Source: Dehalococcoidia bacterium (GTDB taxonomy: Bacteria > Chloroflexota > Dehalococcoidia > Dehalococcoidales > BS750m-G39). From it: DNA of 40,888 bases. The translations under genes and the position numbers were made by a program. Positions 1 to 6,477 of this stretch are shown here, piece after piece. The notes beneath the pieces are model-generated. The model ran no database searches. It had not been told where the DNA came from and saw nothing but the letters and a program-made list of their open reading frames with translations. Within the stretch, counting starts at the first letter, position 1. The number at the start of each line of letters is the position of its first letter. Location: NCBI GenBank assembly GCA_030608005.1, contig JAUWIX010000009.1:1-40888 (forward strand), read 5' to 3'.

Positions 1-18
1 GGCACTGCCAAGGCGGCA

Positions 19-42
19 ACTCCGGCATGTATAAACCGGAGT
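19..42. other. Short inverted repeat near window edge
   Basis: Perfect 7-bp arms (ACTCCGG at 19-25, CCGGAGT at 36-42) enclose a 10-nt A/T-rich loop. It could be a transcript-end hairpin for a gene left of the window, but no T-run follows on either strand, so a terminator call is weak. Confidence 0.3.
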
Positions 43-112
43 ACTATTATTAAGTCAAGAATTTGAAATGAATTAAGGAATTAGGTCATCTTGCTGCCCG
101 TATCTATTCAGC

Positions 113-415
113 TCACTCCGGTGGTTGTTTTTTGTTCTTGATCTTTTTCGCCTCTCGATCCTCGGTTGTTGCCTTCTCCCTGGCTAAATAGGCTTCCCTT
201 CTTGCCTGTTCTCTAGCTAATTGATCTATTTCCTCTTTGACACGCTTCTCTGATCGCTTGGTTTTCCTTTCTTTCTGGGCCTCTTCAATTGCCTGTTCTC
301 TAGCCAAATAGGCTTTCTTTCTCGTCTGCTCCTTGGCTAGCCGCTCAGCTTCCTCTGCAGCGCGCTTTTCCGCTCGCTTGGCCTCTTTGAGTGACTGTTC
401 TTCTTGGTTTCCCAT
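113..415 (-). CDS. Lys/Glu-rich coiled-coil protein with internal 40-residue duplication
   Basis: A 100-residue, highly charged protein of unknown function, made almost entirely of K, R, E, A and Q, so it should be one long helix or coiled coil. It has no signal peptide or membrane segment. Residues 13-52 and 53-91 are two copies of one ~40-residue unit: both begin KRxEKR and share a block reading LA(K/R)EQ followed by AYLARE. The 120-bp repeat is also visible in the DNA. The ATG at 415 is preceded by an AGAGGT-like ribosome site, and an extended -10 element lies upstream. No partner gene is adjacent. A low-complexity helical protein like this could act in filament, nucleoid or envelope scaffolding, but the sequence does not decide. 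Confidence 0.6.
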   Translation of the reverse strand: MGNQEEQSLKEAKRAEKRAAEEAERLAKEQTRKKAYLAREQAIEEAQKERKTKRSEKRVKEEIDQLAREQARREAYLAREKATTEDREAKKIKNKKQPPE

Positions 416-764
416 CGTTCTCTACCTCTAAACATTGGATAATCATGAAACTGGCCGTAAATCACTATGTTGCAGCAACTCGCCACCTCGATTTCGATAG
501 TGGCCTGGGATATATGCAAACTCCGCACTAGACTAATCATGCAAATTATACCAGAAAACACAGACCAAAATATGTATTAAGATGGTCATAGATCTTCGGT
601 GGCAAGAGAAATCCAGGCCAGCCTACCAGCTTATGGTGATGCCAGTACTTACTTGCACAGTCCGTCATTTTGTGCAAATTGAGAAAGCCTACTAATTTAG
701 TATGCAGAAATAGGCCACTCATCAACCCCAAACAAGATATGGGCCGCTCCAGAAAGTGAGAAGG
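416..764. other. Gene-free stretch
   Basis: No convincing gene. It holds the leader and probable extended -10 promoter of the coiled-coil gene (545-553) and the region behind the VWA gene stop. A 61-codon minus-strand frame at 546-731 has no ribosome site and no recognisable motif. Confidence 0.4.
545..553 (-). promoter_or_regulatory. Extended -10 promoter of coiled-coil gene
   Basis: On the minus strand the sequence reads TGG followed by a consensus TATAAT, i.e. an extended -10 element, with no good -35 box at 16-18 bp. Transcription would start near 538, giving a leader of about 120 nt before the ATG at 415. Confidence 0.4.
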
Positions 765-1949
765 TTACTTCTTCACAATCAATTTTTTCACCGCTTGTCC
801 CAGACCATCGAGGGTAAGTTCGAACATCGGGAAAAGCTTTCCAATCATTTGAACAGTGGGGTGAGGCCAGATGCTTGGGTTGTCAGGATTCAGCCAAACG
901 CTGTGAGTGAAATGTTCGGTAATCCTCTTGAGCCAAACTATCCCTGGAGTTTCATTACGCTCGTAGTAATTGATTGCCCCATACCTCTCCATCAGCTCCC
1001 AGGGAGACATTCTAGCATCTCCCACCAGTAGCAATTTATAGTCGGGCTCCATGGTGCGTAGCAGATAGTCAGTGCTTATTGCCTCTTGTCTCTCAATATC
1101 TTGATAGAGGTTATCATATATACAGTTATGGAAATAGAAGTATTGGAAATCCTTGAAATGACTGCTGGAGTGAGCTGCTGAAAAGAGTTGACTGCACAAT
1201 AGAGCAAAGGGTTCCATCGACCCGCCGACATCCATTAGCAGGAGCACTTTAACCGCATTCTTTCTGCTTCGTGTCCACATTAGCTCAATCTCGCCGGCAT
1301 TCTTAGCAGTAGCGTCGATAGTTTCCTCTAGGTCTAACTCATCCTCGGGGCCAATTCGGCTGAGCTCTCGTAACCCTCTTAGAGCCATCTTAATCTGGCG
1401 GACATCAAGGGTCAGGTCACTGCGATAGTTTCGGAATCTCCTCTCTTGGGCAATTTGTATGGCATGTCTGCCTCTTGATTCGCCACCGATTCTGATGCCA
1501 GCGGGATGATACCCAGAATGCCCAAAAGGAGAGGTACCTCCTCGTCCAATCCAATAACCACCCCCATTATGCTGTTCAGTCTGCTCTTTAAGCCTCTTTT
1601 CGAATTCCTTAATTAGTTCTTCAAAATCCATCCTATCAAGTAAGGCTTGCTCCTCTTCAGTAAGAGTCATCCGGTTAAGGGGGCCTTTAAGCCATTCCAA
1701 TATTTGTTCTGAAATCTCGGCCGGGGCTTCTATTCCCTTGAAATACTCTTGGAAGGCAACATCATAATGGTCATAGTAGGCTTCACTTTTAACCAGTATT
1801 GCTCTTGCCAGATAATAGAATTCATCCAGGTTGGAGATGCAACCCTTGGCAAGAGCCTCCATAAGGGTCATCCACTCTGTAGTTGAAACTGGCACCTTCC
1901 TTTTCCTGAGGGTGTAGAAAAAGTCAGTAAACATATCTATCTTCGCCAT
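765..1949 (-). CDS. VWA-domain protein, CoxE-like
   Basis: A 394-residue cytosolic protein of the CoxE-like von Willebrand A family. These proteins work with MoxR-type ATPases, which remodel or load metal into client enzymes; the client here is unknown. The first ~120 residues are helical, residues 128-165 are Gly-rich, and the VWA domain starts near 234. The metal site reads D240-V-G-G-S244: the usual DxSxS site with Gly in place of the middle Ser, a variant I associate with this family. D311 lies in a later conserved loop (VGDARMSPWEL). Its ATG at 1949 lies inside the end of the MoxR gene (13-bp overlap), so the two are probably translationally coupled. There is no signal peptide or transmembrane segment. 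Confidence 0.85.
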   Translation of the reverse strand: MAKIDMFTDFFYTLRKRKVPVSTTEWMTLMEALAKGCISNLDEFYYLARAILVKSEAYYDHYDVAFQEYFKGIEAPAEISEQILEWLKGPLNRMTLTEEEQALLDRMDFEELIKEFEKRLKEQTEQHNGGGYWIGRGGTSPFGHSGYHPAGIRIGGESRGRHAIQIAQERRFRNYRSDLTLDVRQIKMALRGLRELSRIGPEDELDLEETIDATAKNAGEIELMWTRSRKNAVKVLLLMDVGGSMEPFALLCSQLFSAAHSSSHFKDFQYFYFHNCIYDNLYQDIERQEAISTDYLLRTMEPDYKLLLVGDARMSPWELMERYGAINYYERNETPGIVWLKRITEHFTHSVWLNPDNPSIWPHPTVQMIGKLFPMFELTLDGLGQAVKKLIVKK

Positions 1950-2800
1950 CGGGTAAAGAAAGTATCACCAATCCTAGTCATATGATTATTTACAAAGTAA
2001 TCGTAATCAGTCTCTTTCTTGAGCAGAGTGCCAATAAAGGGGATTTCTGAAGATATTTTCTCGTGGGCTACTCCTCCAGCGATGAGAGCCCGAATCCAGT
2101 CTATCAGTTCGCTGGTCGAGGGCTTCTTTCTGAACTCATCAATCTCCCTCAATGAGTAAAAAGCCTTCAGGGCTTCATGGAGAAGGCTATTCTTAATATC
2201 AGGGAAGTGCACCCTTACGATTTCTTCCATCAGATTAGCGTCAGGGAATTCGATGTAGTGAAATATACACCGACGTAAGAAAGCGTCAGGGAGCTCTTTT
2301 TCGGCATTGCTGGTGATGACTGCTATCGGCCAGTGAATGGCGGTGATGGTCTCATTGGTCTCCGGGATGTAGAAGCTCATTTCATCCAATTCATTGAGGA
2401 GGTCGTTAGGAAACTCAATATCGGCCTTATCTATCTCGTCGATGAGAAGCACCACTTGCTCAGGAGAAGCGAAGGCTTGTCCTAATTTACCCAGCTTGAT
2501 GTACTGTTTGATGTCAGAAACATCTCTATCACCAAAACGGCTGTCGTTAAGCCTCTGCACAGTATCATAGACATATAGTCCTTCTTGAGCCTTGGTGGTT
2601 GATTTGATGTTCCATATAATCAGCTTTTTCCGTAACCCGTGAGCGATGCTGTGAGCCAGTAGTGTTTTTCCTGTCCCTGGCTCTCCCCTGATTAATAACG
2701 GTCTTCCTAGGGCTATACTTACATTAACCGCATTCCTCAAGGGTTCAGAAGTAACATAATCTGACGAGCCTTTGAATTGGTCAAAACCATCATTATTCAC
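1937..2800 (-). CDS. MoxR-family AAA+ ATPase
   Basis: A 287-residue single-domain AAA+ ATPase of the MoxR/CoxD type. Walker A is GEPGTGKT at residues 39-46, Walker B is VVLLIDEID at about 116-124, sensor-1 Asn165 lies in VITSN, and the paired arginines R176-R177 in AFLRRC are candidate arginine fingers. The family acts as chaperone-like ATPases that mature metalloenzymes or complexes together with VWA partners; the overlapping downstream gene is such a partner. The GTG start at 2800 has an AGGAGGT ribosome site about 10 nt upstream, and a strong promoter lies at 2908-2936. No client enzyme gene (CO dehydrogenase, methanol dehydrogenase or similar) is seen nearby. Confidence 0.9.
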   Translation of the reverse strand: MNNDGFDQFKGSSDYVTSEPLRNAVNVSIALGRPLLIRGEPGTGKTLLAHSIAHGLRKKLIIWNIKSTTKAQEGLYVYDTVQRLNDSRFGDRDVSDIKQYIKLGKLGQAFASPEQVVLLIDEIDKADIEFPNDLLNELDEMSFYIPETNETITAIHWPIAVITSNAEKELPDAFLRRCIFHYIEFPDANLMEEIVRVHFPDIKNSLLHEALKAFYSLREIDEFRKKPSTSELIDWIRALIAGGVAHEKISSEIPFIGTLLKKETDYDYFVNNHMTRIGDTFFTRWRR

Positions 2801-2864
2801 TAGCCAAGTACCTCCTGAAGATTGCTTTATCGGGGATAGCTAATTGTCCTTTTGGCCAGTGCGG

Positions 2865-2891
2865 GAAATTGCTTACTACCAAAGCAATTTC
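2865..2891 (-). promoter_or_regulatory. 10-bp hairpin/operator in moxR leader
   Basis: Perfect inverted repeat GAAATTGCTT / AAGCAATTTC with a 7-nt spacer. It lies about 10 nt into the predicted transcript and about 65 nt before the GTG start. It may be a 5'-UTR stem or a dimeric regulator site just downstream of the promoter. No T-run follows, so it is not a simple terminator. Confidence 0.5.
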
Positions 2892-2907
2892 TGCCACACA
2901 GTAGTAA

Positions 2908-2936
2908 ATTATACAAGAACTGAGAGCTAGAATCAA
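2908..2936 (-). promoter_or_regulatory. Sigma-70-type promoter of moxR-VWA operon
   Basis: Minus-strand TTGATT (2931-2936), a spacer of exactly 17 bp, then a perfect TATAAT (2908-2913). The start of transcription would be near 2901. This is one of the best promoter matches in the window. Confidence 0.7.
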
Positions 2937-3036
2937 AGAGACTTAAACTCAGCAAGGATGTGAAGACTAGTCACTGCCGTGAAAAAACACCAGATTGCAG
3001 CAAACAAACAGCCAGATCGTTTAATGAAGTGAAAGA

Positions 3037-3055
3037 TGGGGTGCCCCCATTTTTA
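3037..3055 (+). repeat. Left 19-bp inverted repeat
   Basis: Reads TGGGGTGCCCCCATTTTTA. Its reverse complement recurs at 4010-4028 with one mismatch. Confidence 0.6.
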
Positions 3056-3236
3056 GTACCACCTAGAATGAGAGACTTCCCGCCCTTTTGGTTAGTTGTA
3101 TAGCCTCTGAAGATAAACATGCGAAGTAACCCTTGACTAGATACCAAATCTCGTCCTATACTCAGGGGCGCAACCCAGTAAGTTTATGGAGGTATAAACA
3201 AGGGCTTTTACTGGCACTTACCAGCGTTTAGCTCAA

Positions 3237-3256
3237 TTTATCATTTAATTGATAAA
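3237..3256. promoter_or_regulatory. Palindrome overlapping the regulator start
   Basis: TTTATCA (3237-3243) and TGATAAA (3250-3256) form a 7-bp inverted repeat centred in A/T-rich DNA, ending one base before the ATG at 3258. Its position and symmetry suggest an operator for self-repression by the winged-helix protein encoded just downstream. It also covers the alternative TTG start at 3249. Confidence 0.45.
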
Positions 3257-3257
3257 A

Positions 3258-3485
3258 ATGCGTAAAGAGATTTTAGCGACCAAACTTGATGTCCTTGAGT
3301 TCATAATGAAGAGGAAGCTTGCTTGCCCGTATGAACTTGCTGAAAAATTTGGCTTCAGCCCCAGATATGTGCCGGTACTTCTGAATCGCCTTAAAAGGGC
3401 AGGGCTTGTAATAAACATGACAAGAGGGCGCTGGGAATTAACTGAAGAAGGCTATAAGAGATTGAGATACTATGGCAGGAGGTAA
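3258..3485 (+). CDS. Small winged-helix DNA-binding protein
   Basis: A 75-residue protein that is essentially one winged helix-turn-helix domain. Helices around residues 5-35 include CPYELAEKFGFS, a typical turn plus recognition-helix entry. A basic helix follows (RYVPVLLNRLKRAGL), then a strand-wing segment (GRWELTEEGYKRL), the pattern of MarR/ArsR-like and archaeal-style single-domain regulators. I chose the ATG at 3258; a TTG nine bases upstream would add three residues. Neither has a convincing ribosome site. The next frame overlaps its end by 14 bp. The target is unknown; the palindrome at its start suggests autoregulation. Confidence 0.6.
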   Translation: MRKEILATKLDVLEFIMKRKLACPYELAEKFGFSPRYVPVLLNRLKRAGLVINMTRGRWELTEEGYKRLRYYGRR

Positions 3486-3663
3486 AGAGGGCAGACTGAA
3501 AATAGAAGCTGGGGAAGTTGGGCAAGTTAAAGCACAAAGACGAAATGTCTATTTTCGAAGATTGATTGGGCGAGCTATCGAGGACTATGTTGAGGCCTCA
3601 CCAGCTCCGGAAATCATAGGGCTAGATAAGATTTTCGCATTTACTCTTCGGCTGCCTTGTTGA
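3472..3663 (+). CDS. Small hypothetical protein overlapping the regulator gene
   Basis: A 63-residue frame whose ATG lies inside the last codons of the winged-helix gene (14-bp overlap), with no classical ribosome site. It is basic in the first 40 residues, then acidic (AIEDYVEASPAPEIIG). No known domain is recognised. The overlap suggests coupled translation with the regulator. The last ~8 residues (AFTLRLPC) are doubtful because the opposite strand carries a competing small frame there. It may be real, or the intact part of a truncated gene. Confidence 0.35.
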   Translation: MAGGKEGRLKIEAGEVGQVKAQRRNVYFRRLIGRAIEDYVEASPAPEIIGLDKIFAFTLRLPC

Positions 3664-3789
3664 GCGCTTCCCTTAGGAGCTTCATCCCAAATCCCGTTCC
3701 ACATAGCTTGTCATCTCCCTTCTTATCAAATCTATTGGGTTGTTCAAGCTTAGCGAGCTAATCTCTACCAAAACTCTACGGTGCACCAT
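3641..3789 (-). pseudogene. Possible frameshifted small gene
   Basis: On the minus strand an ATG at 3789 opens a 35-codon frame (MVHRRVLVEISSL...) ending in TGA at 3682. The stop overlaps a second ATG at 3685 that opens a 14-codon frame, MKLLREALNKAAEE, ending at 3641. Read together with a one-base slip they give a ~49-residue amphipathic helical protein. Either this is one decayed or frameshifted gene, or two overlapping tiny frames. No homologue is recognised. It conflicts with the tail of the plus-strand frame ending at 3663. Confidence 0.25.
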
Positions 3790-4338
3790 TATCTAGCTCT
3801 CTCTCAAAGCAAAGGGTCGCCCTATGCATAGTTGCCGTTGTGGAGATTTACAGGCTTACTAGTAATCTAACCCAAGTATTTTAGGCTCTAGGAGAATTTT
3901 GATAGCAATCAATAAGAGCCCAATCTAGGGTTTGTTATCATTAGCTTTGCTTTCGTTATATAAGATAGCCGGATTATTTCATGGGCAGTTCAGTATCTTT
4001 AGCGTTTAATAAAATTGGGGGCACCCCACAGAGGCATGCTCAAAAGCCGAAGGCGAGGGCGCGCATCAGCTTAAAATCATCAAATATTCTCCTTACGGCG
4101 AACAAATGCCGGTTTGGTAGTAAAATAGGGCTGGAAAAAGGCTGAGATTTTCCTGTTCCAACTAGTTGAAACCCACTATTTTCCTACGGGGGAAAGCCTG
4201 ACAAGTAAGCATCGGTTCAATTAAAAGGACACTTAGGTGGATATTCACTAGCACTCACGGGAATTTGTGGAAATGAAGATGACTAACCCCTTTTCCTTGA
4301 GGTCGTGGAGCTTCCAGTAGGCACTCCAAAGGGTATAA
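3790..4338. other. Gene-free stretch containing the right inverted repeat
   Basis: No supportable gene on either strand. It contains the right 19-bp inverted repeat (4010-4028). A TAAGGAG on the minus strand near 4095 leads only into a frame of a few codons. Confidence 0.4.
4010..4028 (-). repeat. Right 19-bp inverted repeat
   Basis: Inverted copy of 3037-3055 (18 of 19 positions). Its outer half reads GGGGGCACCCCA on the plus strand. Confidence 0.6.
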
Positions 4339-4806
4339 TTGAATGAATTTCGCAGGAAAGAAAGCATTGAACATGTCACTCGAGCCTTCCCCTGCAAGAG
4401 AGAACTCGCCGAAGCTCTTGTCATGAAATTTGAGGGGAAATATGGACTTGAGAAAGGATTAGATGCCCTTGCAAGGCTTCTGGAGTATGTAGATTGGAAA
4501 CTCGAACAGGATAGTAGTATTGAAGACATTGAGCCTCTATTTGGGGAATGCGTGAACATCATTTTAGGCAATGAGGATGAAAAAGATAGAATAAGGGAAA
4601 CTATGGTCAGGAGAAGCGAAGGGATATTAAAGCCTGAGGATGATTTGCACGACTTTTTCAATGAATGGCTTAACAGCGAGGATGAAGAAGAGTTTGTAGA
4701 AGGGGTTTTGAAGCTTAATGGTGCCCTTCTGCGGCTTGCAGATGAGCGGTATATACCGTTTGAGGATGTGTTCGGCGAAGACAGCTCATCTGTGGAGGTA
4801 AAATAA
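4339..4806 (+). CDS. Hypothetical acidic helical protein
   Basis: A 155-residue soluble protein rich in Glu, Asp and Leu, predicted mostly alpha-helical, with no motif I recognise. Composition is clearly protein-like (for example GLEKGLDALARLLEYVDW near residues 36-53), while the reverse-strand frame here is a Ser-rich shadow. The start is uncertain: the only full-length initiator is a TTG at 4339 directly after an in-frame stop and with no ribosome site, and the first internal Met is residue 29 (4423). The 5' end may therefore be truncated. A perfect ribosome site for another gene lies 11 bp after its stop, suggesting it once headed an operon. Confidence 0.5.
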   Translation: MNEFRRKESIEHVTRAFPCKRELAEALVMKFEGKYGLEKGLDALARLLEYVDWKLEQDSSIEDIEPLFGECVNIILGNEDEKDRIRETMVRRSEGILKPEDDLHDFFNEWLNSEDEEEFVEGVLKLNGALLRLADERYIPFEDVFGEDSSSVEVK

Positions 4807-4829
4807 GGGCTACAAAGAAGGAGGAAATA

Positions 4830-4967
4830 ATGGCTATTTCATCAGATGAGGCAATAACAAAGCTCCTCATCTTCCCCTTTCCGAGCCGGAGCAATCCACA
4901 AAATCTTGCCCCCCCCCTCGAAAAGGAGAACCAGCTTTTTGCCATCTTTGTCCCAGGTGAGGCCTAA
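4830..4967 (+). pseudogene. Truncated gene start with perfect ribosome site
   Basis: AAGGAGG at 4818-4824 sits 5 nt before an ATG at 4830. The first dozen codons (MAISSDEAITKLL) look like a genuine N-terminus. After about 4870 the frame becomes Pro/Ser-rich, antisense to a plausible minus-strand reading frame, and stops at 4967 after 45 residues. I read this as a real gene beginning whose body was lost at a rearrangement junction near 4865-4875, next to the recombinase region. It belongs in an operon with the preceding 155-residue protein gene. Confidence 0.4.
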
Positions 4968-5114
4968 AAACTTCTTACTCTTCACGCTCTCTGCAGGCAA
5001 GTCCTTTTCCTGCTCCACAGCATTTAACTTCTCAGTCTCCTTAGAGTCTCCTACGGTGATAAGACTCTCCAATTTCAGCCTATGTCGGGACCAAGGACAC
5101 CAGCTCTGAACCAC
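4842..5114 (-). CDS. Hypothetical protein, probably a fragment
   Basis: A 90-codon frame from a GTG at 5114 with no ribosome site. Residues ~25-75 have ordinary soluble-protein composition (Lys/Glu-rich, then FLGLTWDKDGKKLVLLFEGG, which looks like two beta strands). The last ten residues are antisense to the truncated plus-strand gene at 4830, so the natural C-terminus is probably missing. It lies downstream of the recombinase gene on the same strand and could be element cargo. Function unknown. Confidence 0.3.
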   Translation of the reverse strand: MVQSWCPWSRHRLKLESLITVGDSKETEKLNAVEQEKDLPAESVKSKKFLGLTWDKDGKKLVLLFEGGGKILWIAPARKGEDEELCYCLI

Positions 5115-5299
5115 AAGGTCTCAAGAGTCAGACAGCGTAGGCACTGGCAGGCATACTCCTGTGCTCCTGTTGGCAGTTGGTGGCAAGCGATATTTCTTTA
5201 CCCGGGTATGCCCCAAACCACCCCACGCGGACTACCACACGCACCTCGGAGATAAAGCCCTGCCAGCCGGTCATTGCCTGCCGTAATTATTATTCTTTT
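5115..5299. other. Spacer behind the recombinase gene
   Basis: No supportable gene. A 48-codon minus-strand frame (5128-5274, ATG) has only a weak GGCAGG upstream and no recognisable motif. Confidence 0.3.
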
Positions 5300-6319
5300 T
5301 CATTTTTCTCTCCTTTGCCACCCCCAGCCATTATTGCTCTGGCGGTGATAGTTATTCCCCCGCAAAAGGCTATCCAGGGGAGAAAACTGCTGGTGCCCGG
5401 CCAATGCCTTCTTGACATCGATATACCTTGAGTATTTTAAGACCATAGCCAGGGTGGAATGCCCCAAGAGCAGCCGCAGGGTGTTTAAGTCGCCCCCATT
5501 CTCAAGGTAGCGGGTGGCAAAGTAGTGGCGGAAGCAGTGGGGACCGCCCCCACCCCTGATGCCAGCACGCCTTTTTAAGCGCTGAATCATTATCTGGATG
5601 GAGTACGCCGACAGGGGCTGGCCGGCAGAGGTTTGCCACAGCCTGTCACCCCCTGGGGGCCTAATCTCAAGGTAGTGCCTAAGTGCCTTTCTTGCTTCCC
5701 CGCTTATGGGCACCACCCTCATTTTAGCCCCCTTGCCTACAACCTGGATCTGCTGAAGCCTGGGGTCGAGATCGGAGAGGCGGATGTCAGCCAGCTCCGC
5801 CAGCCTCAGCCCGGTATCAATAAACAGGGAGATGATGGTCTTATTGCGCAGGCCGAGGAAGTGAAAGCCGAATCTGGCATCAGCCTCGCACTGCTGGAGC
5901 ATGGCCTGCACCTCCTCGTCGGAGTAGGGCTTGACCTCCTTATAGTGGGGGGAGGGCGGCCTGAATCGGAGGCAGGGGTTGCCCTCGATATACTCCTCAG
6001 CTTCAGCCCAGTTAAAGAAGCCCTTTACCACCACCCCGTAGTGGTGGACGGTGGCTGGGGAAGCCAGCCTGTACCACGACCGCGGCGACTCTGGCCAGCG
6101 GTACTTTTCTCTGGCCACATAGTCCAGGAAGTCACGGATATGCTCCCGGGTGATGAGGCTGAGGTCTGTCGGCCAGCCCTGAGTTCGAGCGTACCACAAA
6201 AACTTGGCCAGGATGTTATTGTAGTACTCCCGGCTCCTTGGGGCCAGGCCGGGGCGGGTGGTGAATCGAGGGATGAGTTCCTCCAGAGTAGGGTTTTTGG
6301 GTTTTAGTTGGGTTACCAT
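5300..6319 (-). CDS. Tyrosine recombinase / integrase (XerC/D-like)
   Basis: A 339-residue site-specific recombinase. Residues ~10-118 form the SAM-like core-binding domain; residues ~130-310 form the catalytic domain. All active-site residues are present: Arg172 (in TGLRLAEL), Lys196 (in VVGKGAKMR), His261-x-x-Arg264 (HCFRHYFAT), His287 (LLGHST) and Tyr296, spaced nine residues after His287 as in XerD. The C-terminal tail after 310 is short and basic. The ATG at 6319 has no obvious ribosome site. Just upstream are direct and inverted repeats and then half of a tRNA-Val gene cut at the anticodon loop, a usual target for this class. It is therefore more likely an element integrase than the housekeeping Xer. 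Confidence 0.93.
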   Translation of the reverse strand: MVTQLKPKNPTLEELIPRFTTRPGLAPRSREYYNNILAKFLWYARTQGWPTDLSLITREHIRDFLDYVAREKYRWPESPRSWYRLASPATVHHYGVVVKGFFNWAEAEEYIEGNPCLRFRPPSPHYKEVKPYSDEEVQAMLQQCEADARFGFHFLGLRNKTIISLFIDTGLRLAELADIRLSDLDPRLQQIQVVGKGAKMRVVPISGEARKALRHYLEIRPPGGDRLWQTSAGQPLSAYSIQIMIQRLKRRAGIRGGGGPHCFRHYFATRYLENGGDLNTLRLLLGHSTLAMVLKYSRYIDVKKALAGHQQFSPLDSLLRGNNYHRQSNNGWGWQRREK

Positions 6320-6344
6320 TATTCATTTTTGCCGTCCGCCGTCT

Positions 6345-6392
6345 TTGACTATTTTTACACTTTTTTGACTTTTTGTGATACTCTTCTTGACT
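6345..6392. repeat. Three spaced TTGACT direct repeats
   Basis: TTGACT occurs at 6345-6350, 6365-6370 and 6387-6392, spaced 20 and 22 bp, each followed by a T-rich run. The ~21-bp period places them on one face of the helix. They lie just upstream of the recombinase start and are candidate arm-type integrase sites or repressor sites. Confidence 0.45.
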
Positions 6393-6445
6393 TCTTTTGT
6401 GTTTTTCCTATTCGATTTCTGCCAATCAACTAGCAAAAGTGTAAA
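6354..6445. repeat. 11-bp inverted repeat reaching into the cut tRNA
   Basis: TTTACACTTTT (6354-6364) and AAAAGTGTAAA (6435-6445) are perfect inverted copies 70 bp apart. The right copy contains the tRNA-Val anticodon loop. This resembles paired recombinase-binding arms or a remnant of the attachment core. Confidence 0.5.
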
Positions 6446-6477
6446 GCAGATGCTCTAACCAACTGAGCTAACCGCCC
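6439..6477 (-). pseudogene. 5' half of tRNA-Val(UAC), truncated at the anticodon loop
   Basis: Reads as a canonical tRNA 5' half: acceptor GGGCGGT, T8-A9, D arm GCTC...GAGC, anticodon-stem strand TCTGC and loop TTTACAC with anticodon TAC (6441-6443). After the loop the expected GCAGA strand, variable loop, T arm and acceptor 3' strand are missing and replaced by A/T-rich DNA leading to the recombinase gene. It lies 5 bp after the tRNA-Arg CCA end, so it was the third gene of a Leu-Arg-Val cluster. No 3' half is visible in the window. Confidence 0.8.

Larger units (their letters stand above)
3037..4028. mobile_element. Candidate 992-bp unit bounded by 19-bp inverted repeats
   Basis: The left end (3037-3055, TGGGGTGCCCCCATTTTTA) and the right end (4010-4028) are inverted copies matching at 18 of 19 positions. 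Inside are a winged-helix regulator gene, a small overlapping gene and a possible broken minus-strand gene, but no transposase. I see no clear target-site duplication beside the ends. It could be a non-autonomous transposon or a regulator cassette; the repeats could alternatively be paired protein-binding sites, since each end is itself nearly palindromic (GGGGTGCCCC). Confidence 0.4.

Noticed and set aside
19-42. Intrinsic terminator at the left edge
   Set aside because: The stem is good but no T-run follows on either strand.
546-731. A 61-codon minus-strand frame in the first gene-free stretch
   Set aside because: No ribosome site, no motif and overlap with a likely promoter.
4248-4661. 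A 137-codon minus-strand frame opposite the 155-residue acidic protein
   Set aside because: Ser-rich shadow composition; the plus-strand frame has far better protein character.
5128-5274. A 48-codon minus-strand frame just downstream of the recombinase, considered as an excisionase
   Set aside because: No helix-turn-helix, only a weak ribosome site, and length and composition do not support a recombination directionality factor.
5633-6307. A 224-codon plus-strand frame opposite the recombinase gene
   Set aside because: It is the antisense shadow of a gene with all catalytic residues; composition is Pro/Gly/Leu-rich and there is no ribosome site.
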